In this document: positions 8,713 to 21,057 of the stretch, piece by piece
Position numbering within the stretch: position 1 is the stretch's first letter
How the letters are laid out: each line of letters begins with the position of its first letter
Assembly (NCBI GenBank): GCA_024235835.1
Contig: JACKLQ010000002.1
Coordinates: 1,049,501-1,113,500 of the forward strand
Length of the DNA stretch: 64,000 nt
From: Thiobacillus sp.
GTDB lineage: Bacteria > Pseudomonadota > Gammaproteobacteria > Burkholderiales > Thiobacillaceae
Reading direction: 5' to 3'
Made by a program: the position numbers and the translations under genes
The notes under the pieces: model-generated
What the model saw: the letters and a program-made list of their open reading frames with translations, nothing else
Database searches by the model: none
What the model was told of the DNA's origin: nothing

Positions 8713-9132
8713 ATGCAACTGAAAGGTTCCAAGACCGAGCAGCATCTGAAGGATGCCTTCGCCGGCGAATCCCAGGCCAACCGTCGCTACCTGTATTTCG
8801 CATCCAAGGCTGACGTGGAAGGCTACAACGACGTGGCTGCCCTCTTCCGCTCCACTGCAGAAGGCGAAACCGGCCATGCCCACGGCCACCTGGAGTACCT
8901 GGAGCAGTGTGGCGACCCCGCCACCGGCCTGCCTTTCGGCCCCACCGCCGACAACCTGAAGACCGCCGTGGCCGGCGAGACCCACGAGTACACCGATATG
9001 TACCCGGGTATGGCCAAGGACGCCCGGGAGGAAGGTTTCGACGAGATCGCCGACTGGTTTGAAACCCTGGCCAAGGCCGAGCGTTCCCACGCCAACCGCT
9101 ATCAGAAGGCCCTGAACGAACTGGGCTCCTGA
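8713..9132 (+). CDS. rubrerythrin-type ferritin-like diiron protein (no rubredoxin domain)
   Basis: A 139-residue four-helix protein with the paired diiron-binding glutamates of rubrerythrins: FAGESQANRRY, EGETGHAHGH, VAGETHEYTDMY and KAERSHANRY. The C-terminal rubredoxin C-x2-C iron centre of classical rubrerythrin is absent, so electrons must come from a partner. The role is probably reduction of hydrogen peroxide or sensing of oxidative stress. The start at 8713 follows GAGGAG. It is first in a cluster with an Fe-S/CCG protein and a DUF3501 protein, an order found in many proteobacteria. Confidence 0.93.
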   Translation: MQLKGSKTEQHLKDAFAGESQANRRYLYFASKADVEGYNDVAALFRSTAEGETGHAHGHLEYLEQCGDPATGLPFGPTADNLKTAVAGETHEYTDMYPGMAKDAREEGFDEIADWFETLAKAERSHANRYQKALNELGS

Positions 9133-9138
9133 TCGCAG

Positions 9139-9200
9139 TCTCCTCCCCGGAAGGGGAGGGTTGGGGAGAGGGTCGGCGCCGTCCATCCTCTCCCCAGCCC
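9139..9200. repeat. G/C-rich palindromic intergenic repeat
   Basis: CTCCCC-GGAA-GGGGAG forms a short hairpin, followed by GGTTGGGGAGAGGG and then its near reverse complement CCTCTCCCCAGCCC. The element resembles the CCCTCTCCC-type repeats found inside the methyltransferase gene at 34818 and 36793. It could also act as a weak terminator after rubrerythrin, but it lacks a T-tract. Confidence 0.6.
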
Positions 9201-9251
9201 CACAGGAGTCTTGGCAGTACTTTTCCCCCCGTTACACCTTGAGGATCAGCC

Positions 9252-10589
<1,338 letters not shown>

Positions 10590-10594
10590 GCGTC

Positions 10595-10649
10595 ATTCCC
10601 GCGTAGGCGGGAATCCAGGTTTTTTCTGGGTTCCCGCCTGGGCGGGGAA
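10595..10649. repeat. paired dRS3-like palindromes
   Basis: Two related palindromes lie head to tail. The first is ATTCCCGC-GTA-GGCGGGAAT at 10595-10614. The second is TTCCCGCCTGGGCGGGGAA at 10631-10649, with CCAGG TTTTTT CTGGG between them. The first closely resembles the dRS3-type ATTCCC-N8-GGGAAT repeats of Neisseria and other betaproteobacteria. It lies between the Fe-S protein gene and the DUF3501 gene. The outer parts (10595-10649) could fold together into one long stem. Confidence 0.8.
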
Positions 10650-10667
10650 GGCAGACAGGAGCCCACC

Positions 10668-11249
10668 ATGCATAAACTCACCCACGAAAACCTGTACAGC
10701 CTGGAGCAATATGCCCGTGCCCGGCCCGAGTTCCGCGCCAAGGTCATCGCCCACAAGAAGAACCGGCGCGTGGCCCTGGGGAGCCACGCCGCGCTGTACT
10801 TCGAGGACGCCCTCACCATGCAATACCAGGTCCAGGAGATGCTGCGCCTGGAACGTATCTTCGAGCCGGAACTCATCCAGGATGAACTGGACGTCTATAA
10901 CCCCCTAATCCCGGACGGCAGCAACTGGAAGGCCACCTTCATGGTGGAATACCCGGACGAGCAGGAGCGTCGTGACGCCCTGGCACGCTTGATCGGCATC
11001 GAGGACACGGTCTGGGTCAAGGTGGCGGGGTTCGACAAGATCCACCCCATTTCCAACGAGGACCTGGACCGCAGCGCCCCGGACAAGACCGCCTCCATCC
11101 ATTTCATGCGCTTCGAGCTTACCCCGGAGATGTGCGCGGCCGTCAGGGCGGGGGCGTCCATCTCTGCCGGCATCGACCACCCAAAAATGGCCGTATCGGT
11201 GGACGTTGCCCCAGGCGTGCGGGATGCCCTGGCCGCGGATCTGGTCTGA
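10668..11249 (+). CDS. DUF3501 family protein
   Basis: A 193-residue soluble protein of the DUF3501 family, which is commonly encoded next to rubrerythrin and GlpC-like Fe-S proteins. Characteristic segments are YEDALTMQYQVQEML-type (here FEDALTMQYQVQEML) and IQDELDVYNPLIPDG, followed by MRFELTPE near the C-terminus. No catalytic motif is recognisable. The sole functional clue is the conserved three-gene context. It is separated from the Fe-S gene by the paired palindromes but keeps the same strand. Confidence 0.88.
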   Translation: MHKLTHENLYSLEQYARARPEFRAKVIAHKKNRRVALGSHAALYFEDALTMQYQVQEMLRLERIFEPELIQDELDVYNPLIPDGSNWKATFMVEYPDEQERRDALARLIGIEDTVWVKVAGFDKIHPISNEDLDRSAPDKTASIHFMRFELTPEMCAAVRAGASISAGIDHPKMAVSVDVAPGVRDALAADLV

Positions 11250-11322
11250 GCCTGTCAGCCGGATTCGGCCAGTGGCGTTAACATGGCGGTCTGAAACGGA
11301 AACACCTGCCACGGAAACCCTC

Positions 11323-11868
11323 ATGCGCATCATCGTCGTCTTCCTGCTCGGCCTGCTGGCCGCCCCCGCATCAGCTGATCGTGAAGCCACCGTATGGGGA
11401 GACAGTTATGGCCTGGGCAGCTTCGAACACGATTTCGACGAGAACGCCAAGTCCTGGAAAGAGATCCAGGCCCAGTTGCCGCCTTACCCCAAGGCAGGGA
11501 ACCTGGTGGAGTTCACGGTAAGCGCCACCACCAGCAACCGCTTTTACATCGACTACAACTCCATCAACGTGGGCGAGGACGGCGTGGTGCGCTACAGCGT
11601 GCTGATCCGCAGTCCCGCCGGCGCGGAAACGGTGAATTTCGAGGGCATGCGTTGCGAGACCGGCGAACGCAAGCTCTACGCCTTCGGGCGCTCCACGGGA
11701 GAGTGGTCCCGCAACCGCTACGCCAAGTGGGAGCTCATTCCCGCCCGCCAGGCCGCCAGCCACCAGCGGGAACTGTTCTTTCATTACCTTTGCACCGTGG
11801 ATACCGCCGGTGACCTGAAGAAGATCCGCTATGCCGTGAAGCATGGCGGCGTAAGGCGGGGCGAGTGA
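11323..11868 (+). CDS. CNP1-like family exported protein
   Basis: A 181-residue protein with a signal peptide (MRIIVVFLLGLLAAPASA). Its body matches the CNP1-like family, with the F-D-E-N-x-K-x-W segment and the conserved N-x-V-E-F start of the beta-rich core. RFYIDYNSINVGEDGVVRYS and a central Cys (FEGMRCETGE) follow. Function is unknown; members occur mainly in betaproteobacteria. The ATG at 11323 gives a clean signal peptide; upstream in-frame codons extend into the DUF3501 gene. Confidence 0.8.
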   Translation: MRIIVVFLLGLLAAPASADREATVWGDSYGLGSFEHDFDENAKSWKEIQAQLPPYPKAGNLVEFTVSATTSNRFYIDYNSINVGEDGVVRYSVLIRSPAGAETVNFEGMRCETGERKLYAFGRSTGEWSRNRYAKWELIPARQAASHQRELFFHYLCTVDTAGDLKKIRYAVKHGGVRRGE

Positions 11869-11931
11869 TCCGGTCCTACCCACAGGGGGGATGGTCTTTT
11901 CCCCGCCTGCGCGGCTAGACTCCGCTCCGCT

Positions 11932-12124
11932 TCTGGTGTCCATCGCGAGATGGGTGAAACGGGAAACAGGTGCGGTCCCGGGGCTCAGGCCCCGCCAAGT
12001 CCTGTGCTGCCCCCGCAACGGTAAGCGCTTCACGGCATTCCTCACGCCACTGTCCCCGGACGGGAAGGCGGAATGCCAGGGTATTGAACCCAAGGCGCGA
12101 GCCCGGAGACCGGCCTGAAGCAGG
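11932..12124 (+). ncRNA. cobalamin (AdoCbl-type) riboswitch
   Basis: The 379-base gap before btuB contains a full cobalamin aptamer. Conserved blocks occur in order: GGTGAAACGGGAAACAGGTG near 11952, GCTGCCCCCGCAACGGTAAG near 12006, GCCACTG near 12045, CGGGAAGGC near 12061, and the B12-box GCGAGCCCGGAGACCGGCC at 12097-12115. Regulation of btuB is likely translational, with high cobalamin sequestering the ribosome site. No clear T-tract terminator lies between the aptamer and the start codon. Confidence 0.96.
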
Positions 12125-12247
12125 TGCGGGCCGCGGGAGGCGGATTCGGCGACATCGGTGCAACGACCCGTCCGGTCAAGACCCTTTATCGGCCCGCTTT
12201 TGAGTATTCCCAGCGGGGATGCTGGGAGCCGGAAAAGGAACATCTCC

Positions 12248-14098
12248 ATGCAACGCACCGTCCTGGCCGCGCTGATCGCCGGCCTGTTTTCCCTGCCCGC
12301 CTGGGCCCAGGAAGCACCTCTCCTTGGTGAGATCGTTGTCACCGCCACGCGCATACCAACGCCCGCCCGTGAATTGCTCGCGGACGTCACCGTCATCACG
12401 GAGGAGCAGATCGACGCCTATGGCCATGCAACCATGGCAGATTTGCTGCGTGCGGTCCCCGGCCTTGAGCTGAACGCCAGTGGCGGCCTCGGCGGCCAGT
12501 TGAACGTCCATGTGCGGGGCACCAATGCCAACCATCTGCTCGTGCTGGTGGATGGCCAGCGCATCGGTTCCGCCACCCTGGGCAGTACCGCCCTGGAGCA
12601 CCTGCCCCTGCATGCCGTGGAGCGCATCGAACTGCTGCGCGCGCCGGCCAGCAGCCTCTATGGCATGGATGCAGTGGGCGGCGTCCTGCAGATATTCACC
12701 CGTGGCGGCGGCAAGGGCACGGGGTTGACGGGGTTCTCCGCAGGCCTGGGTGCCCATGGCTTGCGCCATGCGGATGTGGGCCTCGGCGTCGGAGACGGTC
12801 CCTGGCGCCTGGATGTGAGCCTGGGACATGCCCAGAACGAGGGTTTCTCCGCCACCAACCCCAAGGCCCTGTTCGGGGCCTTTAATCCGGACCGGGACGG
12901 CTACCGCAACCAATCCGCCCAGGCTCGCCTGGCCCGCCGGTGGTCCGATGGCGAACTTTCCCTGGGCCTGATGGACGTGGAAACGCGCACCGAGTTCGAC
13001 ATGGGCACTCCGGGAAATGACTACTCCAGACAGGCCCTGGCCAGCCAGAGCCTCCAGCTCAGCCAGCGATTGCTGCCGGCATGGGACGCTACCGTGCGGC
13101 TCGGCCGCGGCAAGGACAACATGCGTACATTCGGCGGCGCGCCCAGCCGCTTCCAGACCAGCCAGGACCAGTTCACGTGGGAGAACGGCCTGGATGCATG
13201 GGGTGGCAAGGTGCTGCTGGGGGCGGAATACCTGCAGCAGGAGGTGGATTCCACCACGGCCTTCAGCGTGGACGCCCGGCGCATCCGCTCGCTGTTCGCC
13301 GGTTACGGCGGCCACTGGGGCAGGCATCTGCTGCAGGTCAATGCCCGCAATGACCACAACAACCAGTTCGGCTCCAGGACAACGGGAGCCATGAGCTACG
13401 GTTTTGAACCGCGTCGGGGCCTGAGGCTGCATGCCACCCTGGCTACCGCCTTCAAGGCACCCACCTTCAACGACCTATATTTCCCGTTCACGGATTACAG
13501 CATTCCCGGTGTCTTCACCTACACCTATTCCGGCAACCCCGGCCTGCTGCCCGAGCGCTCCAGGAATGGAGAGCTGGGGCTCACATGGCAGGAAGGCAAG
13601 CAGAGCCTGCGCGCCACCCTCTACCGGCAGCGAATTTCCGACCTCATCGTGGCCAGCAATGGCACGTCCAACGACTTCCCCGTCAACGTGGGCACGGCCA
13701 GCATCGACGGTCTGGAACTGGCCTGGCAGCGAGACTGGGGCCCCTGGGCCCTGGGTGGTCATGCCACCTTCCAGGCCGCCGAGGACAGCGGCAGTGGCCT
13801 GGCCCTGCCACGTCGGGCCAGAAGGTCCGGAGCCCTCAGTCTGGCGCGGGAACTTGGCGCCTGGTCCTGGCGGGGGGAATGGCTGCTCACCGGGCCACGG
13901 CATGACGATCTGGCCAACAGCAGGGCACTTGCCGGCTACGGCCTCCTGAACCTGTCCCTGTCTCATCGCACGGCCAGAGACTGGCGGCTGGAGGCCCGGC
14001 TGGACAATGTGCTGGACAAGGCCTACGAGCAGGCCTACGGCTACAACACCCCGGGCCGAAGCCTGTTCGTCGGCGTGCGCTATCAGCCCCAGGGGTGA
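12248..14098 (+). CDS. btuB: TonB-dependent cobalamin receptor BtuB
   Basis: A 616-residue outer-membrane receptor. A signal peptide (ending PAWAQ) is followed by a TonB box (EIVVTATRI) and a plug domain with VRGTNANHLLVLVDGQRI and LLRAPASSLYGMDAVGGVLQIFT. A 22-strand-type barrel follows, with the NLFDKxYE-like end (NVLDKAYEQAYGYNTPGR) and a terminal aromatic-rich strand. The preceding cobalamin riboswitch identifies the likely ligand as cobalamin or a precursor. The ATG at 12248 gives the signal peptide. The protein should work with TonB-ExbBD elsewhere in the genome and deliver substrate to BtuM. Confidence 0.95.
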   Translation: MQRTVLAALIAGLFSLPAWAQEAPLLGEIVVTATRIPTPARELLADVTVITEEQIDAYGHATMADLLRAVPGLELNASGGLGGQLNVHVRGTNANHLLVLVDGQRIGSATLGSTALEHLPLHAVERIELLRAPASSLYGMDAVGGVLQIFTRGGGKGTGLTGFSAGLGAHGLRHADVGLGVGDGPWRLDVSLGHAQNEGFSATNPKALFGAFNPDRDGYRNQSAQARLARRWSDGELSLGLMDVETRTEFDMGTPGNDYSRQALASQSLQLSQRLLPAWDATVRLGRGKDNMRTFGGAPSRFQTSQDQFTWENGLDAWGGKVLLGAEYLQQEVDSTTAFSVDARRIRSLFAGYGGHWGRHLLQVNARNDHNNQFGSRTTGAMSYGFEPRRGLRLHATLATAFKAPTFNDLYFPFTDYSIPGVFTYTYSGNPGLLPERSRNGELGLTWQEGKQSLRATLYRQRISDLIVASNGTSNDFPVNVGTASIDGLELAWQRDWGPWALGGHATFQAAEDSGSGLALPRRARRSGALSLARELGAWSWRGEWLLTGPRHDDLANSRALAGYGLLNLSLSHRTARDWRLEARLDNVLDKAYEQAYGYNTPGRSLFVGVRYQPQG

Positions 14099-14170
14099 GG
14101 GCCGGCACGGATTTCCGGATAAACTCGCGCCATGGAGCCCATGGCGCATCCATGGCGTAAGGAGAAAGAC

Positions 14171-14743
14171 ATGAACACCTGCTACCACTGCACCCCACGT
14201 ACCCAGACCTTCATAGGTCTCTTCCTCATGGCCTTCATGCTGGCCACCCGCTTCCATCATTTCGGCGACGCCCTGCACCTGCCGGACGCCTCCTGGGCCA
14301 TCTTCTTCCTGGCGGGCCTTTACCTGAGTCCCCCATGGATAGGCGCCCTCATGCTCCAGGCCGTGGCCATCGATGTGGCCGCCGTGGGCTGGATGGGGGT
14401 GCCCGGCTATTGCCTGACCACCGCATATGGCGCCCTGCTGCTGGCCTACGGCGTGCTGTGGCAGGGGGGCCGGTGGCTGCGGGTCCATGGCGTCCTGGGC
14501 CTGGCGGGCCTGCCCACCCTGGCGGTGACGGTGATCGTCTCCGCCCTGGCGGCCTTCGCACTCTCCAATGGTGCATTCTACTGGTTGGGCGGTCGGGTGA
14601 CGGAGCCCAACTTGCCTCAGTTCCTCCAGACCTGGGTGGACTACGCACCGGCCTACCTGGGGGTCATGGCCCTGTACGTGGGCCTGGCCGCCCTGGTCCA
14701 TGAGGCGCTCGCCATTTCCACACGACGGATGCGCCGGGCCTGA
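14171..14743 (+). CDS. btuM: BtuM-type solitary cobalamin transporter (ECF S-component family)
   Basis: A 190-residue membrane protein with about six hydrophobic segments, placed directly after riboswitch-controlled btuB. Size, topology and context match BtuM, a cobalamin-specific S-component that works without a dedicated ECF ATPase module. In the Thiobacillus denitrificans protein a cysteine (Cys80) ligates the cobalt and supports decyanation. Here a cysteine lies at residue 81 in GVPGYCLTTAYG, inside a membrane segment, strongly supporting the call. AAGGAG precedes the ATG at 14171. No ECF-A or ECF-T gene is in the window. Confidence 0.85.
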   Translation: MNTCYHCTPRTQTFIGLFLMAFMLATRFHHFGDALHLPDASWAIFFLAGLYLSPPWIGALMLQAVAIDVAAVGWMGVPGYCLTTAYGALLLAYGVLWQGGRWLRVHGVLGLAGLPTLAVTVIVSALAAFALSNGAFYWLGGRVTEPNLPQFLQTWVDYAPAYLGVMALYVGLAALVHEALAISTRRMRRA

Positions 14744-14764
14744 TATCCCGGTCCACCTTTCTCC

Positions 14765-14793
14765 AAGCCCCGGCCCCGGTCCGGGGCTTTTGA
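14765..14793 (+). terminator. intrinsic terminator after btuM
   Basis: A nine-base-pair stem, AAGCCCCGG and CCGGGGCTT around a seven-base loop, is followed by a short TTTTG tract. It sits 21 bases after the btuM stop and ends just before the SNF2 start region. Confidence 0.7.
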
Positions 14794-14799
14794 TTTGCC

Positions 14800-18147
<3,348 letters not shown>

Positions 18148-18151
18148 GCGC

Positions 18152-18670
18152 ATGCATTCTCTGGTGATCGGCGGGGCCCGCTCCGGCAAGAGCCGCCATG
18201 CCCAGGAACGGGCCCAGGCCTCCGGCCTGGCCGTGACCGTCATCGCCACGGGCCAGGCAAGGGATCCGGAGATGGCGGCGCGCATCGCCCGCCACCAGGC
18301 CGACCGACCCGCCGCCTGGCAAACCCTGGAAGTCCCCCTGCATCTGGCGGAGACCCTGGCGGCCACCGCCCGGGCGGATCGCTGCTTGGTGGTGGACTGC
18401 CTCACCCTGTGGCTCATGAACCTGCTGGAGTCGGGGGAGGACATTTTCGCGGCGGAGCGGGCGGGGCTCCTGGCCCTGGTGCCCCGCCTGCCGGGCCGGG
18501 TGATCTTCGTGGCCAACGAGGTGGGCCTGGGGGTGGTGCCCCTGGGGGAACTGAGTCGCCGATTCGTGGACGAGGCGGGCCGACTCAACCAGGACCTGGC
18601 CCGCCTGGTGGACCGGGTGACCCTGGTAGCCGCCGGCCTGCCCCTGGACCTGAAAGGGGGCGGTCCGTGA
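18152..18670 (+). CDS. cobU: adenosylcobinamide kinase / adenosylcobinamide-phosphate guanylyltransferase
   Basis: A 172-residue bifunctional enzyme that phosphorylates adenosylcobinamide and attaches GMP, the first step of nucleotide-loop assembly. Motifs are the N-terminal P-loop GGARSGKS, the RxxxR-x-x-W-like DRPAAWQTLE segment, DCLTLWLMNLL and VANEVGLGVVP. The start at 18152 places the P-loop at residues 6-13 as in CobU. Its stop overlaps the start of cobT by four bases (GTGA). Confidence 0.96.
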   Translation: MHSLVIGGARSGKSRHAQERAQASGLAVTVIATGQARDPEMAARIARHQADRPAAWQTLEVPLHLAETLAATARADRCLVVDCLTLWLMNLLESGEDIFAAERAGLLALVPRLPGRVIFVANEVGLGVVPLGELSRRFVDEAGRLNQDLARLVDRVTLVAAGLPLDLKGGGP

Positions 18671-19722
18671 ACGGGCCCTGGTGGCGGGCGCCCGCCCGAA
18701 TGCCGGACCCGGCCATGGCCCTGGCCGCCCGACAGCGCCAGTCACAGCTCACCAAGCCCCCGGGCAGCCTGGGCCGGCTGGAAGAGGCGGCCATCCGGCT
18801 GGCCGCCCTCCAGGGGGTGGCGCGGCCCCGGCTGGAGCGGCCCTGGATCACGGTCTTCGCCGGCGACCACGGCGTGGTGGAGGAGGGCGTCTCCGCCTAC
18901 CCCAAGGAGGTCACGCGCCTGATGCTGGCCAACTTCGTCAAGGGCGGTGCAGCCGTGTCCGTGCTGGCCAGAGAAGTGGGCGCTCACCTGGAGGTGGTGG
19001 ACGCGGGCACCCTGGCTGAAGGTGAGCTGCCCGGCGTCATCGTCGCCCGGGCCGGCCGGGGCACCGCCAACCTGGCCCGGGCACCCGCCATGTCCCCGGG
19101 GCAACTGGAACTGGCCCTGGACGCCGGGCGCCAGGCCGTGGTCCGGGCCCAGGCCGCCGGCGCCGACCTGTTCATCGGCGGCGAGATGGGCATCGGCAAT
19201 TCCACCGTGGCGGCGGCCCTGGCCTGCGGCCTGCTGGGGCGGGCGGGCCGGGACCTGGCCGGGCCGGGCACGGGCCTGGACGTTGCCGGCGTGGCCCGCA
19301 AGGCGAGTGTCATCGACCGGGCCCTGGCCCTGCATGGCCTGCCCAGGACCGCCATGCAGCCCGAAGAAGTCCTGCGGCGCCTGGGTGGCTTCGAGATCGC
19401 GGCGTTGGTGGGCGCTTACATCGCGTGCGCCCAGGCCGGCCTGGCAGTCCTGGTGGATGGCTTCATCGCCACCGGCGCGGCCCTGTCCGCCTGCCGCCTG
19501 CTTCCAGGCACGCGGGACTGGCTGCTGTTCAGCCACGCCTCGGCGGAACCCGGACATGGCGCCCTGCTGGCCGCCCTGGAGGCCCGCCCCCTGCTGGACC
19601 TGGGCCTGCGCCTGGGAGAGGGCAGCGGCGCGGCGGTGGCCCTGCCCCTGCTGCGCCTGGCCTGCGCCCTTCACGCCGGCATGGCCACCTTCGCCGAGGC
19701 GGGCATCCGTGCAGGGGATTGA
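18667..19722 (+). CDS. cobT: nicotinate-nucleotide--dimethylbenzimidazole phosphoribosyltransferase
   Basis: A 351-residue enzyme that makes alpha-ribazole phosphate from nicotinate mononucleotide and dimethylbenzimidazole, providing the lower ligand of cobalamin. Seen motifs: TKPPGSLGRLE near the N-terminus, the FAGDHGVVEEGVSAYP loop, GEMGIGNST in the phosphate-binding region, and FSHASAEPGH near the C-terminus. The start is the GTG at 18667, overlapping the cobU stop (GTGA); longer open frame upstream would cover cobU. Length is normal for CobT. Confidence 0.96.
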   Translation: MNGPWWRAPARMPDPAMALAARQRQSQLTKPPGSLGRLEEAAIRLAALQGVARPRLERPWITVFAGDHGVVEEGVSAYPKEVTRLMLANFVKGGAAVSVLAREVGAHLEVVDAGTLAEGELPGVIVARAGRGTANLARAPAMSPGQLELALDAGRQAVVRAQAAGADLFIGGEMGIGNSTVAAALACGLLGRAGRDLAGPGTGLDVAGVARKASVIDRALALHGLPRTAMQPEEVLRRLGGFEIAALVGAYIACAQAGLAVLVDGFIATGAALSACRLLPGTRDWLLFSHASAEPGHGALLAALEARPLLDLGLRLGEGSGAAVALPLLRLACALHAGMATFAEAGIRAGD

Positions 19723-20344
19723 ACTCCCGCCCGGGGCGACCCGGGTGACCGTGTTGCGCCACGGCGCGGTCCGGGGACCGGCCCATGTGATGCGGGGCCA
19801 GCGGGACGATCCCCTTTCGCCCCGTGGGTGGGCGCAGATGGAGACGGTGCTGGCGCGCCTGGAGGCGGCGCCCGCGGTGGCCGTGGTCGCCGTGGCCGCC
19901 TCCCCCCTGGGCCGCTGCGCGGAGTTCGCCACGGCCTGGGCCCGGGACCGGGGCCTGCCCCTGGCCCTTCTGGACGGCTTTCGCGAACGGGCCTTCGGGG
20001 CCTGGGAAGGCCTGCGCGGGGAGGACGCCGCCCGGCTGGACCCGGAGGAATTCCGTCTTTACCAGGCCTCCGGCGGCGTGACGGCCCCCCCGGGGGGAGA
20101 GGACATGGAGGCCCTGGTCCGGCGGGTCCGCGCCGCCTGGGAGGCCTGGCTGGGAGATGCCGCCGGCGGGCATCGCCTGCTGGTGACCCATGCCGGCGTC
20201 ATGCGGGTCCTGCTCATGGACCTGCTGGGCCTGCCCACCACCCATGCCTGGCGCATCGCCCTGCCGGAGGCGGCCCATTTCCAGGTCTCCGTCCTGGCGG
20301 GTCATCCCCCCGTGCTGTTGCACCTGAACCCATGCACGGCCTGA
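19709..20344 (+). CDS. cobC: histidine phosphatase, probable alpha-ribazole-5'-phosphate phosphatase
   Basis: A 211-residue protein of the phosphoglycerate-mutase-like family. It has the catalytic LRHG near the N-terminus, RGQRDDPLSPRG, the acid region FREFAFG-like (FRERAFGAWEG), and a second histidine in VTHAGVMR. Within the cob operon the expected reaction is removal of phosphate from alpha-ribazole phosphate or adenosylcobalamin phosphate. The start is uncertain: GTG at 19709 overlaps cobT by 14 bases, and a GTG at 19745 is also possible. Its end overlaps cobS by 13 bases. Confidence 0.85.
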   Translation: MQGIELPPGATRVTVLRHGAVRGPAHVMRGQRDDPLSPRGWAQMETVLARLEAAPAVAVVAVAASPLGRCAEFATAWARDRGLPLALLDGFRERAFGAWEGLRGEDAARLDPEEFRLYQASGGVTAPPGGEDMEALVRRVRAAWEAWLGDAAGGHRLLVTHAGVMRVLLMDLLGLPTTHAWRIALPEAAHFQVSVLAGHPPVLLHLNPCTA

Positions 20345-21048
20345 TCCTGGCCCTCCAGTTCCTGACCCGGCTGCCCACGCCGGCCATCAAGGATTTCACG
20401 CCGGAGGCCCAGGCCCGTTCCGTGGCCTGGTTTCCCCTGGTGGGCCTGCTGCTGGGGGCCATCCTGGCGGGGGCTGTTTGGCTGGGCGCCCGCTTCGATC
20501 CCTGGCTGGGGGCCCTGCTGGGCCTGGTGGCCTGGGTGGGGGTGACGGGGGCCCTGCACCTGGACGGCCTGTCCGACCTGGCGGATGCCCTGGGGGCTGC
20601 CCACGGCAATCCGGTGCGGCTGCTGGCGGTGCTGGCGGACCCCCACGTGGGGGTGTTCGGGGTGGTGGCCCTGGTGCTCCAGCTGGCGGTCAAGCTGGTG
20701 TTGCTGATGCTGGCCGCGCGGCTGGACTTGTACTGGCTGCTCCTCCTGGTGCCAGCCTGGGCCCGCCTGGGCGTGCTGTGGTGGGCGCGGCTGCCCGCCA
20801 TCAAGCCGGGCCTGGGGGAGCGCTTCGCCTGGCGGGCCCCGGCCTGGATTCCCTGGGGCTGGCTGTTCCTGCTGGCCGCCGCCGGGCTGACCTGCCCCGT
20901 CCTTTTGGGGGCACCGATGGTGATCCTGACCTGGCACCGCTATCTGGCCGCACGCCTGGGAGGCATGACCGGCGATGCCCTGGGGGCGGGGGTGGAAGTG
21001 TCGGAAAGCGCCCTGCTGCTGGCGGGAGTGCTGGCGGCCCTGGCCTGA
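20332..21048 (+). CDS. cobS: adenosylcobinamide-GDP ribazoletransferase (cobalamin synthase)
   Basis: A 238-residue polytopic membrane enzyme that joins adenosylcobinamide-GDP and alpha-ribazole (phosphate). CobS hallmarks are LQFLTRLPTP at the N-terminus, the SVAWFPLVGLLLGAI helix, and the catalytic HLDGLSDLADALGA motif. Its ATG lies inside the end of cobC (13-base overlap), consistent with translational coupling. It ends ten bases from the convergent diguanylate cyclase gene. Confidence 0.95.
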   Translation: MHGLILALQFLTRLPTPAIKDFTPEAQARSVAWFPLVGLLLGAILAGAVWLGARFDPWLGALLGLVAWVGVTGALHLDGLSDLADALGAAHGNPVRLLAVLADPHVGVFGVVALVLQLAVKLVLLMLAARLDLYWLLLLVPAWARLGVLWWARLPAIKPGLGERFAWRAPAWIPWGWLFLLAAAGLTCPVLLGAPMVILTWHRYLAARLGGMTGDALGAGVEVSESALLLAGVLAALA

Positions 21049-21057
21049 AACGAGGCT

